Origin: Phyto melanocephala
Taxonomy: Eukaryota > Arthropoda > Insecta > Diptera > Rhinophoridae
NCBI GenBank assembly: GCA_941918925.1
Contig: OW799234.1
Span: forward strand, 43,492,412 to 43,556,411
Reading direction: 5' to 3'
Length of the DNA stretch: 64,000 nucleotides
A model generated the notes under the pieces. The model was given only the letters and a program-made list of their open reading frames with translations. It was not told where the DNA came from and ran no database searches. A program made the translations under genes and the position numbers. Below are positions 51,788-62,678 of this stretch, piece after piece; position 1 is the first letter of the stretch, and each line of letters starts with the position of its first letter.

Positions 51788-53447
51788 TCTGTTTATATAT
51801 TAGAGTCCTGCATGAATGGTACCATGGTACAATTATCAGGTAGCCTTACTAAAACAGCTAATTTTTTTCTCTACCTTAAGATTTAACTAAAATGTCAAAT
51901 TTTGTTTATGTATGTGTATACATATATATAAATAGTAACAAATTAACAAATGTACCAATAAATTATTCTAAGGCTAAAAATTTTAATTTTGGTGGTAAAA
52001 ATATGGGAAAAACTAGAGGCAATCGCGTTTATTTGCACATATTTGGATATTTCCAAAAGATTGATACCATACACAGGTCTGAAGATTTCAACCAACACAC
52101 GGACATACAGACTGATGAATATGGCTTAATCGACTCCGCTATTTGTAAGCTTTTAAAAAAGTATATTCTATATAGGGTCGGAAATGAATATTATAGAAAT
52201 TGTAAACGAAATGAGAAAGCTATATATTTATTTATTCAACACAGCAATACAAAGCCTTCCAGGCCAAATTATAAATATGTATTACTTGGTAAGAAAGAAC
52301 CCAAGTTATTAGATTTAATTCGTACATAAATTCATATAAAAAATATAAAATACCAAAAATGATTATAAAAATATAATTATATTAGAAAAAAAAAATGGCA
52401 GATTACTAATCACAAAAGCAAGAAATTAGCTCCCTAGCCACAATAAAAAGAAATAACAATTAAGCAGAAAAAATAGGTAAATAGTATATACTCTATTACA
52501 CTGTCGTGTGAAGGATATATCAAGATATATTATGGAAATTTATTTAACTTTTGGTTTTTACATTTTTTGAAGTACTTTTTACCAACTCTGGAAAAGTTTA
52601 CAAAAAAGAGCTATAAGGACTTTTCTCTTTAGCTGCGTTTTTTTATAAATTGGTGACGTTACCAACACTGTCATATGTTTTTCAGTTTATTTGTTTTTCC
52701 AATTGGAACATTTTTTTTTATTTTAATCGGCTTTAAATATGTTAAGTAAAAAAATAACAAATTCATTGATAAGGTACTTTTCAATATGAAGGAAAAAAAT
52801 TCAATTAAAAACAATAAAATATGCAATTTAACATCTTATACGCTAGAGAAGTAAAAACAACATCATTAGTCAAAAACAGAAAAAAAAACAGAATATATTT
52901 AAAGAAATTAAAAAATTATATTAAGGGAATGATAGACAATAGAGGAAAAGAATGGAAAAAATACTGGTGTGAATGAAGTTGGCATTGAATGTGGTTACTG
53001 ATGTACAAAAGTTCTTGGTAATTAAAAAAATAATCCTATTAAGTTTTTGCAAGTTTATTTTATTAAGACGTCATGAGTTTTGCTGGAATTAAATATTAGA
53101 CGGTGTAAATTTAATACAATTTTGTTTTTTAAGGTTAAAATAATTTGTCATGCATCCAACTATTTTAACGAATTATTCAATACTTGGCGTCTTTACATGT
53201 ATTATAATCTGCACTAGTTTTATTTATATTTTTTATTTCTCAGAAGTTTTTACATATGTAAGTTTATTTAATCGTATGCAAGCAAGTAGCAGATTACGCC
53301 ATTCATTCTTCATTTCCATCGAGTGAGTTTTGTTAAGTTATTTTTAACCAAAAAGCGGCGAAAAAGGAAAGAACTAGTTTTTGTGTTAAATTTTAATATA
53401 CACCAAAATCATCTACGTGATCTTACGAAAAGAATTATTTCATAACC
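51788..53447. other. Intergenic region between xrn1 and the Ucp4-type gene
   Basis: Holds the second copy of the TAGCCTTACTAAAACAGCTA repeat (about 51840) and an inverted, decayed INE-1-like fragment near 52080-52250 (GATTTCAACCAACACACGGA, TTAATCGACTCCGC). The remainder is AT-rich DNA. The Ucp4 5' untranslated region is probably within 53280-53447. The 145-codon frame at 51892-52329 overlaps the INE-1-like repeat and is not a gene. Confidence 0.5.
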
Positions 53448-53747
53448 ATGCAAAGTCAAAAACAGACTGCAACGGCTGCAGCTGCAACAATTTCGTCTGC
53501 TGCTGAGGTAACAACCACAACAGCAAGTACAGAAACCTCTGCAGTTACTCGCAATCAAATGCGGCCAGTAAAGTACGATTATGCTGATAGTTTTGCATGC
53601 ACGTATATTGTATCAGTTGTAGCAGCTTCAAATGCTGAATTAGTTACATATCCATTGGATCTTACAAAGACGAGATTACAAATACAAGGTGAATATGCAG
53701 TGAGTGCCCACCAAGCTTCTATTAGCGGCAAATCACTAAAGCCACAG
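53448..53747 (+). CDS. Ucp4A: UCP4-type mitochondrial carrier, exon 1
   Basis: First coding exon of an SLC25 inner-membrane carrier. About 40 Ala/Thr-rich residues precede the carrier domain, which starts VKYDYADSFACTYIVSVVAA (helix 1) with the signature P-x-D-x-x-K in TYPLDLTKTRLQIQ. Then AVSAHQASISGKSLKPQ. It ends at CAG|GTGAGG. The closest relative I recognise is Drosophila Ucp4A, a brain-expressed uncoupling protein. Joined to exon 2 (56963-57072) in phase 0. The start was chosen as the first ATG of the open frame, with TAACC before it. Confidence 0.9.
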
Positions 53748-54154
53748 GTGAGGTTTTTCTACTAATTAATACGGAAAAAGTCCAGAATTTTATTTTTTTC
53801 TCATTCATCTGTAAATTTACTGATATTCTTAAAAAATGTTTGAGGTTAATAAAAGGGTTATTTGATAGGTGTACAGAAATTGAAATAAACCTAAAATATT
53901 TTCTACTAGATTGTGTTCGCGATTTCGTCTGCCTTTTTTTCGGCACGAAACTATATATTAGTTCAGGTTGTTATCTATCTGTGCTATCTACTATTTAAAT
54001 CCGTTTAGGAATTTTTTTGTGTGATTGAATAAAAATAAAAAAACAACCTCATTTATTATATTAGTAAGATAAAAACGGCAGTTAATATTTATGTAACTAT
54101 ATCAAAACAAATTGAAAATTAGAATTTATTAAAAATAATTTATATGCGCACAGC

Positions 54155-54335
54155 CATGGTGTAATTACATAAGGTGATAGCGTAGAGAGCAATTTTTGTC
54201 TCTCTTTTTTTATGTATGGAGTTTGACAATTTCCGAAGTTAAAATAATTTTTTTAAGTATGTATTTTGACATTCTCCAGAACACAAAAAAATAGTCAGCT
54301 GGGCTTGCACCACCACCTTGTATAAGTGTACCCTG
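54155..54335. mobile_element. P-type MITE, copy 2 (181 bp)
   Basis: CATGGTGTAATTACATAAGG to CCTTGTATAAGTGTACCCTG with a perfect 8-bp duplication CGCACAGC (54147-54154 and 54336-54343). Closely similar to copy 1, differing at scattered bases. Located in Ucp4-type intron 1. Confidence 0.85.
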
Positions 54336-54866
54336 CGCACAGCAACAAAACTTGCTGGCTTTTTCAAATTTCAAATAGGTATTCTCATTTTTTAGATCTT
54401 TATTTTTATAAAAATTCCAAATACAATTTAGATTATTTATTTTAATTTATTTATTAAAACTTATCCATTTTACCAATATTCTTAACAGAGTTATGAGAAT
54501 TTACAAATAGTATAACAACAATTAACATTGATTAATGAAATAAAAAACTTCTAATAACAGTTTTAAGGAAAAGTTGTCCATAAAAAAATCTCGTACCAAC
54601 TTACAAGTTTTAAGAAATTTTAAAACAATTACTAATATGTGTCTTTTAAACAAAATATATTCAGTGGTTGTTCAGCAAATTTCTTATTTCAAAATTTAAC
54701 GTTCTGCATTTTTTATTAAATGAACGAATACACATTTTGTAAATAAGTACCTTGTTCTTTATATTAAGTTTAGATCTTCGGCTAATTAAGATTTAAAAGG
54801 CACTGCTACACTTAATTGGCTTCGCACAAATGCAATTAACATGCTGTTTGAATAAAAGTTTTTTGT

Positions 54867-55520
54867 TTGTTAACTCAAACAGTACCTGTAGTAAATTCCC
54901 TATTTAAATTTCGTGCAATAACATTAGAAAATTTTAAAGTAATATGTAAGAACTTAAAAAAGCAGGGTTTGTACAAAATAAACACTAGATTAATATTCAA
55001 TAGCTGGTATACAATAGGAAAAGTAATGCTTGATATAATAAACAAATCTTTAGAAACATGTATATTTCCGGAAAACTGAAAAACTTCAATGACAACCCCA
55101 GTTGAAAAGGTGTCAAAAACAAAAAAATGTGAAGAGTTCCGACCAATTAATACGTTAATGACTTGCGAAAAAATATTAGAGAAGGTGGTTAAAGAACAAT
55201 ATAAGGAGTCTAAAAATATATTATCAAAATACTATTCTGGATTTAGAAAGAATTTTTCATTCGAGACAGCAGTGAAATACTAATAACAAAAGTAAACAAC
55301 ATGCAATCTAATTCAATTACTAGCGAATATGGAGTACCACAAGGCTCAATTCTGGAAGCTTTATGATTCATAATATATATACATAAATGATTCGCCAAAA
55401 ATAATTGATAAATGCGAAGTAATTCTATACGCAGATGGTACGCTTATTTTCGCGGAAGGTAAATCGAATCTACAATGAAACGATAATCTCATAAAAGATA
55501 TGGTTATGAATATGTTGTCC
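54867..55520 (+). pseudogene. LINE RT fragment in Ucp4-type intron 1
   Basis: Frames read KTKKCEEFRPINTLMTCEKI, ILSKYYSGFRKNFSFETAVK, EYGVPQGSILEAL and VILYADGTLIF, where the F/Y-A-D-D box is changed to ADG. Same family as the LINE at 62679-64000 (NSILSKYQSGFRRKYSCETA), with deletions and stops. Confidence 0.7.
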
Positions 55521-56962
55521 TCCAGTAAATGTAAATATTAATAAAATATCTAATTTTCAATATATCTCTATTTGACACTTGTTAACGATCGAATTCAATT
55601 AAATATAGCGTATCATCTGCGGTTGATCATTTCGTAGTGATATCCTTAACACTTACCGGGCTTACATATATTGTGTGATTGTAAAACTGTTACTTCTTGA
55701 TTCTTAGTACGTTTAATATTATATGTTCCAATGTACATTCTTTTGAACATATTCCTTTCTCTAATCAGTCCAAAAACTGTCGAAAAGCTATGGACAGAGT
55801 CCACTACAATCGGTGTGATTTTCTCCTTGTGAGTATCATGTTATCTCTCTCTCTCTCTCTTATTCATTTGCAAGTGAATGAAATCTATTTGCACCGCTGC
55901 TAGGTACGTCGGATATTTTAGGCACTTTCCCCAGTGCTTCTTTTTTACGACAACATTGTCAGAAATACACAAACACTTAAAATCTTATTCTTATTGACTT
56001 TTTAATTTATAAAATTGGCTTAACAGTTTATAGTAAAAAATAACACGATGTCAGATGAAAGCTCCAAATACAGAATCCTGTTTGGATGTTTGTTACTCCA
56101 TCAAGCAAAAACGACTTAACGGAACTAAATTCTAAATGAAATTTGGCACATAGGTAGACAACAACTTATATTAACACATAGGCTACCATTAATCAAAATA
56201 ATCTAACGAATTCGCCGAAATATGCGAAAAATATTGTTTTTGTATTTAGTTAGTCGGTTGTTTAAAGGTTATGAGTGTCTAAAATTTACACATACTGGCG
56301 AAAAAAATTTAATATTTCAATGTCTCCTTTTGAAATATTTTTTCTAAAATATTTGCATTAAATTGTATTCCACAAATATAGTAAATATGAATGTTCGTAT
56401 GTTAAAATGTTGTAATATTTTTATTCAATCATGCGAAACATTACTAAACGAATTTAAATGAAATTTGCCACACAGATTGTATATAAAGTAGATAAAAGTT
56501 TTATCTACTTATTTATATTTAGAAAATTATTATATTTTTTAAATACATAATTTAGAGAATGGTAAGGAATAAAGTTGTTTGTTTATTTGATTTACCAAAT
56601 AATTAAAATTAAACATATTTATACAAAAACGTTTTGCTGTTTTTAAAATTTTATTTATAATGAAAATATAATATAAACGACATTTTAACAAAACAAAAAA
56701 AATATCTTAATCTATTGAATATAAAACTATGAACATACAAAGTTTAAAACAAATACATAAGTAAATAAGTATGAAGTCTGCATTATATAGTAGGACGCTG
56801 CAGGAACATTCTAGTACAGTTATTAAAAAACATGTGCACTTATATACATAATAAATTACACAAGAGTATTTTAATTTGAAAATATATAAAATATATTTCT
56901 TTGATAAAAATAGTTTTATACGAATCCCATACTTTAATATATATAAAAAAAAACTATTTTAG

Positions 56963-57072
56963 AGTCAATATCGAGGAATGTTTGCAACAGCAGTAGGCAT
57001 AGCCCGAGAAGAGGGAACATTTAAGTTGTGGCAAGGTGTGACTCCTGCCTTATATAGACATATCGTATACAG
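56963..57072 (+). CDS. Ucp4A: UCP4-type mitochondrial carrier, exon 2
   Basis: After [24 protein letters not shown], then [15 protein letters not shown], the end of carrier repeat 1, with the E-G and the Q-G-x-x-P-A loop and the start of helix 2. Donor AG|GTAAGA in phase 2. Matches Ucp4-type proteins ([16 protein letters not shown]). The remaining exons (about two carrier repeats) are not in the window. Confidence 0.9.
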
Positions 57073-57577
57073 GTAAGAACTATTTTTGTATTAACAAAAT
57101 AATTATCTAATCACTTAACATATAATTAGGACTAAATTTAGTTAATCTTAGGAATCAATTAAATGGATAGAACTGAGATACATAAATAAGTTGAAGTACT
57201 AGTTTTGTTTATTGAAGATTATTATATACATAAACAGTATTTGTCATCTAATTAAACATGATTGAAATTTAAAACTTGAAATCTTTCTTTCGTTATTTAT
57301 TTGTATAGTTTTAAAAAGTTTTACGTTTGAAGTCTTACACACCTAACCCTTCAATCATATCTTATAAAATAATGCGTTATTTTATGACAATACTTTTCGC
57401 AAAGTATACACATTTAAAACATTTGCTATTCTTTTTAACCTTGAAGTAACTTTTATTAATTTTTTGACATTCATTCATTTTTCCTTTCTTAAATCGTGCA
57501 CACGAATTTTAACGCGCGCTAGAACATATTTTTCATATTTTAGAGATTAAGAAATAAATTTGTTTAAATAAAAAACT
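57073..57577 (+). other. Start of Ucp4-type intron 2
   Basis: Non-coding, AT-rich. The left LTR of the CsRn1-type element must begin somewhere near 57480-57590 but its start is not identifiable because the right LTR is truncated. Confidence 0.4.
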
Positions 57578-57777
57578 TAAAAAAGGCTAAACACCACGGG
57601 ACTTTTTTCTTAATTTATTGTTGTCATATAATCACCAAAAACTGGTGACCCCGACGTGATCCCGTGGTATCGCAATAAAAAAACAGAAAAAACGTGTTAA
57701 GCCCTCAGTGTCTACCTACAACGGGTTTTATAGCGGTACGCTTCCACATTCCTGGAATTTTTGCGCTGTTCACGAAA

Positions 57778-58652
57778 TGACTGATTTAAACGACAGTGGA
57801 CATCCATCAACAGTCGTACTATCGGAATCGGCCAACGAAGCAACGCAACCTCGGGCTGCATCACCAATCGCAGCGAATGTTGCTGTGGTTCAAATGTTGA
57901 ATCATGGTTCACAATTATGGACTTTTGGTTTACTGCGTCAGGAATTTCGAGCGATAAATAAAAAACAGCAACAGTTTTGGCGGCTTTGGACCCGGGCGTC
58001 ATTTTACAATTGTCAGAAGTCAACGCGGAGATGCCTCAAGGTGACCGATATGATTACATTCGAAGAAAAATAATCTATCATTTCGCAGACAGTGAGCAAC
58101 GCAGGATCAATCGCCTCCTGTCCGAACTACCTCTCGGTGAAAAAACACCATCGGAGTTATATTACGAGATGAAACGCGTAGCTGGATCCACTCTGGGAGA
58201 CGCCGCTCTGAAAGGGCTATGGATCAAACGACTTCCTGATATTGTACAACCTGTAGTCGCAGCATCGTGGTACCGCCGCTGAGTTTACAAGAATTGCGGA
58301 TTCTATTGTAGACGCCATGTCAACTAATCATGTTAACACAATCGCGAAACATGGTTCTAGCAAAATCGACGAGTTAAGTGCTGCTGTACATAACCTCACG
58401 AAACAGTTTGAAAAATTTACAACGCGTTCACGATCTCGCAGTCGCCATATGCCGCGCAATCTATCACGCAGTCGCCCTCGATATTCACCGCCAAATGATT
58501 CAGTTAATAGTGCCAATCCTACCGCAACCACCGACGAATGCTGGTACCATAAAAAATATGGTCGAAATGCAAAAAAGTGCAGAGCTCCGTGTCGTCACAA
58601 TCGTGGTTTGGTTAGCACTGTAACATCCAGTGCCATCAACCAACCTGCCTGA
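57778..58652 (+). pseudogene. CsRn1-type gag
   Basis: Starts MTDLNDSGHPSTVV. A frameshift near 57970 moves the frame to AALDPGVILQLSEVNAEM, then RYDYIRRKIIYHFADSE and RRINRLLSELPLGEKTPSEL. Another near 58265 moves it to the frame ending with an Arg/Ser-rich stretch (TTRSRSRSRHMPRN) and a CHCC-type zinc motif ECWYHKKYGRNAKKCRAPC. CHCC instead of CCHC is a known feature of this clade. Two frameshifts. Confidence 0.8.
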
Positions 58653-58658
58653 GGCCAA

Positions 58659-60340
58659 GTGCTCGTGGCAGATGGCAACGGAGACACTACCACAAAAAGC
58701 ACACTTTTCCGACTACAGGTAAGGGACCAAATTTCCAAACAAAAGTTTTTAATCGATACAGGTGCCGATGTGTCCGTCCTACCCCTTACGACAAATTCTG
58801 CCGATGTTAACCCTACCGTCACGAAGCTGTATACGGCAAATGGTTTGCCAATAAAAGTCCTTGGCCAGAAGCGGATTGCTTTAAATCTCGGCCTGAAAAG
58901 GACATTCGAGTGGTCCTTTTTGGTAGCAGATGTCACAAGTCCAATACTTGGCGCAGATTTTTTAAGATTTTACGACCTTTTAATCGACCTACGCCGCAAT
59001 CGTCTAATCGATACAGCGACCAACGACTGTCCGACCCCGATAGCATTTTCTCAGTTGAGGTCTGCAGAGATTAAAGCTTCTAATCCTTTTCATGATATTC
59101 TGCGTGATTTCGCCGACATTACAAAGAGAGCTCCGTACGGTACCACTACGACGTCCACAATCTTTCATCGAATTGACACGACAGTCCAGCCAGTGCACTC
59201 CCGAGCACGCCGTTTATCTCCCGAAAAATTAGCTGCAGCACGAGCGGAGTTTGATGCTTTAATAAAAGCTGGTATTTGCCAACCCTCTAGAAGTAATTGG
59301 TCCAGCCCCTTGCACATGGTACAAAAATCCAATGGGTCTTGGAGACCATGTGGGGACTATCGTGCATTAAACGCTCAAACCGTCCGCGACCGTTACCCGC
59401 TCCCATACTTGACCGATTTTACCAACAACCTCAACGGTAAGAAATTTTTTTCGAAAATAGATCTCCAAAAGGCCTTTCACCAGGTCCCGGTCCACCCTGA
59501 AGATGTTGCCAAAACGGCCATTATCACACATTTTGGCCTCTACGAGTTCAATTTTATGACCTTCGGTCTGTGCAACACAGCGCAGACCTTCCAGAGGCTC
59601 ATCAACGAAGTAATGCGTGGCCTAGATTTCGCTTTTGCTTACGTCGACGACATTTGTATAGCGTCAACATCAATCGAACAACATCGAAAAGATCTAGTCG
59701 AAGTCTTTAAAAGGCTGCGAGCCAATAACCTAGCCATCAACGTAGACAAGTGTGAATTTGGCAAAACGGAGTTAAAATTTCTAGGACATTTTGTCACCGG
59801 AGACGGTATACGACCACTTCCCGAGCGAGTTGCAGCCATCCGTGACTTTCCAAAACCTACTGTAGCCAAGGAATTAAAACGATTCATTGCAACACTTAAT
59901 TTTTATAAAAGATTTTTACCGTTTGCAACCAGGAATCAAATAAAACTTCAGGCTTTAATAAAATGTAATATCAAAAACGATTGCACCGTTTTGGCATGGA
60001 CTCAAGAAGCAGAGGCCGCCTTCGTGAAGTGCAAAGATGAATTGAGCAACGCGGCGCTTTTGGCACACCCAGCGAAAAATGCAGACTTAGCACTGTATGT
60101 CGACGCTTCTGACAATGCAGTCGGCGCTGCTCTTCAACCTCTAGGATTCTATTCGAAAAAATTGTCGAGCGCCCAGCAAAAATATAGCACATACGACAGA
60201 GAACTAACAGCGATGTATCAGGGTATTTGCCATTTCCGATACATGTTGGAGGGTAGAAGCTGCTATATAGTTACAGATCACCGCACGTTAGTCTACGCGT
60301 TCCGTCAAAAACCTGAAAAAGGCTACGGGACTTTTTTTAT
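58659..60340 (+). CDS. CsRn1-type pol: protease, RT, RNase H (C-terminally truncated)
   Basis: Open for about 560 codons of element sequence, then about 55 codons of LTR-derived and flanking sequence before the stop at 60515. Protease FLIDTGADVSVLP is at about residue 30. RT spans about 175-345: FFSKIDLQKAFHQVPVHPED, FMTFGLCNTAQTFQRLI and FAYVDDICIAS. LGHFVTGDGIRPLPERVAAI follows. RNase H has YVDASDNAVGAAL and YIVTDHRTLVYAF, then a deletion. All RT catalytic residues present, integrase missing. No usual ATG is required because pol follows gag. Confidence 0.9.
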
Positions 60341-60370
60341 AATTTTTTGGTGTCATAAAATCACCAAATA

Positions 60371-60690
60371 TATTTTTAAATTAAAACCACATTGTTTAAC
60401 TTCTGACACAAGACTGCTTTTTTTACTTATGTTAAATAGTTCAGGAATGGCATTACATCCTCCTTTGTACTTTAAAAAAATGTGCAAAGTGCGTTCGTTT
60501 ACACAATTCGCTTAATTCTAATAAAAATTGTAAAAACTTTTAGTAAACGAACGAATCAAATGTATCGACATTCATACATATTCCTATGTTTTATCGTATC
60601 ATTTATGTGCCAATCTAAGGGTTTTGCCAAATTGTCATTATACTTTTTACTCCTTTTTTTGTGTTTCTCAGTTAATTCTTTAGTAAGCAT
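60371..60690. other. Spacer right of the CsRn1-type element
   Basis: The 135-codon frame at 60482-60889 is hydrophobic at its start (TFSKRTNQMYRHSYIFLCFI). It runs into the antisense LINE below, so I do not call it a gene. Confidence 0.45.
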
Positions 60691-62060
60691 CCGGCCTGGT
60701 ATTATTAAATGCGCCCACTATATCGAGAAAGGCAGCCAATATAAATTCAAAACGATCGAAGGATTTTTAAATATATCCAACGAGCGAGTGCAATGCCGTC
60801 TCAACGAATTTGCCTTTACAATAGTCATATTAAGTTTCGGCCAATCGATCAAAGGGAATGGACGATCGAGGGATTCAATTGTTCTTTAAAAAGTTTTCAA
60901 AAGGAAGGATAATAGACTTATCGGTCTAAAATCCTTCGGTTTAGTGTGCGTCGCTTTACCCGACTTGGGTATGACCAATCGTATCCGGATTTTGCTAAAG
61001 GTCCGCAGAAATAATATCATCAGGTCACGGAGATTTGTATGGATCAACGCTTCCCAGAGCCTACATAATTATATCCTCATCAATTGTATTCGAGAGAGTT
61101 CGGCGGAGTAAATGTATCTAGCAAATATCTGCTGATCAGAGGGAAGCAGATTACCCCAAAATGTGTGTCAATTAGAATCTCTAGAGATTGAATTGATTGA
61201 GATTGATTGGTTTTGAACCTGTTCACTGGATCTTATACAATGACAAGTTTTCCAGTTGTTTCGCCTCATTAAAAACTCTGCGGCACTCTTTATGAGCTTC
61301 TATCTCATAGGACCACCAGGGTTATCTTCACTTAACTTTACAAATAATCGGTTTGTACGAGGAGGAAGTATCTGCATCAAGTGCATTTCCTATTGCATTT
61401 GCTGCAGTTTCGATATACCCCTGGTCGTTGATCACCGGTAACAAGGGAAGAGAATCACGAAGAGTTGTGCGTTTGACTTCCCAATTTGTCCTCTTTCTAT
61501 TCAGATGTGTCCGAAACCTTTTGCGACTTCCAAAACGAAATCTATATAAAAGTGATCAGAGAGTAAACAGTCCTTAGAAAATCTCTAGTTTAGTGCCTAG
61601 TACTAACCAATGCAATGTTTTTGACTCTCTTTTGTTAAGTTAGATATGACAAAAGTGGACTCGGATCCATTGTCCAAAATGTCAAGGTTATTGAAAAGAA
61701 TCAAATTATGGAGGAACTTACCCCTTGCCTTTTTCAGAGCTTTCCCAAATCACGCGATGTGCATTGACATCATCTCCTTTTATGATCGGCTTATTTTTTC
61801 GGTTTGCCATGCTTTGCAGATCCTTTTTTCCAATGTGGATATCTGTGATCATGTGCCATATAGCTAAAAAAACCATGATTATGGTGCCTGTGCTGGTTTG
61901 CAGGGCAGGTACAGCAGTATCTTTATCGCTCCACCTCTTATCATTGGGACAATTGTGACATTAAAGTCATCCTGGTCTGAATCCAGAGGGCTTTCTCGTC
62001 AATTACCATGTCCATCTGTTAAAAAAGTACACCTACTATGCTTGTGCAAGAGTGAGTGTC
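60690..62060 (-). pseudogene. Degraded LINE (R1/LOA-like), endonuclease and RT remnants
   Basis: Minus strand. Endonuclease pieces lie at 61560-61830 (NRKNKPIIKGDDVNAHRVIW, then LDNGSESTFVISNLT and LLSDHFYIDFVLE), resembling G-D-x-N-A-H and S-D-H motifs of APE-type nucleases. RT start at 60870-60990 (IPKSGKATHTKPKDFRPISL, then LLSFLLKTF). Many stops and shifts. The K-D-F-R-P-I-S-L-x-SFLLKT wording is typical of R1/LOA-type LINEs. Confidence 0.65.
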
Positions 62061-62678
62061 TTCAGCAGTAGTTTCATCGTCATATGACATGGAACAGGAT
62101 AAGTTTTAATACAATTTTTTTTAGATTCTCTGGCAAAAAACAATTTGCTTTTCATTTATGTCCTAAAAAAGTTACTTTGGAGCAAAAGAAATTGCATTTA
62201 TTTGGGTTAAATTTCCAATTATTCGTCCTTAAGACACCATATTGTCACCTTGTGAAATAAAATAAAACTATGTAAAGGTTTTATGTTTTAAACAATAAAA
62301 AGACTTTCACCAATTTAATGTATAAAGCATAATCATTATTTTTATTTAGATTTTTGGTTCTTATATACTAAGATTGAGAATTGTACTTACAGTCTAGTAT
62401 TGAGTGATTTCTAAATCACTCAATATAATTCTTATCATCTATTTGATATTTACATTTCATTCTTTATTCTACACATATCATCGTGACCTACATATGTTTA
62501 TACAATTGTAAGTGCGGTGTTTGCAAAAGATGTCAAATTACATTTGACACAATTGTATCACATATGTAGTTTTAGTCATAAGCGTCGGCATACATGATAT
62601 TTGAGAATTTAGTACGCTACTAAATTCACGATGGTAGTTATTGTTTCTTACATTGTATTAGGTGAGCAGTGTACACTT
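62061..62678. other. AT-rich spacer with a palindrome
   Basis: Contains a perfect inverted repeat ATTGAGTGATTT-CT-AAATCACTCAAT (62398-62423). CTACATATG and CATATGTAG motifs with ACAATTGTA nearby suggest a small MITE that I could not delimit. No gene. Confidence 0.4.

Larger units (their letters stand above)
53748..56962 (+). other. Ucp4-type gene intron 1 (3215 bp)
   Basis: GTGAGG donor and TTTTAG acceptor. Contains the P-type MITE (54155-54335) and a LINE fragment (54867-55500). A CT-rich microsatellite is at 55845-55860. Two AAATGAAATTTGSCACAYAG motifs lie near 56134 and 56456, probably transposon remnants. The remaining DNA is AT-rich. Confidence 0.8.
57578..60370 (+). mobile_element. CsRn1-type Ty3/gypsy element, truncated
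   Basis: The LTR end (AAAGGCTAAACACCACGGGA to ATAATCACCAAA) is followed by primer site TGGTGACCCCGACGTGAT (57643-57660), complementary to tRNA-Trp, the primer of the CsRn1 clade. A gag, a long pol piece, then a jump after RNase H into a second LTR end (AAAAAGGCTACGGGACTTTT, 60314-60368). Integrase and most of the 3' LTR are deleted. Same orientation as the host gene. Confidence 0.85.

Noticed and set aside
51892..52329. 145-codon frame between the two host genes
   Set aside because: It overlaps an inverted INE-1-like fragment and has no recognisable domain.
60482..60889. 135-codon frame with a hydrophobic start
   Set aside because: The second half is antisense to a degraded LINE RT, so the apparent signal-like start is likely chance.
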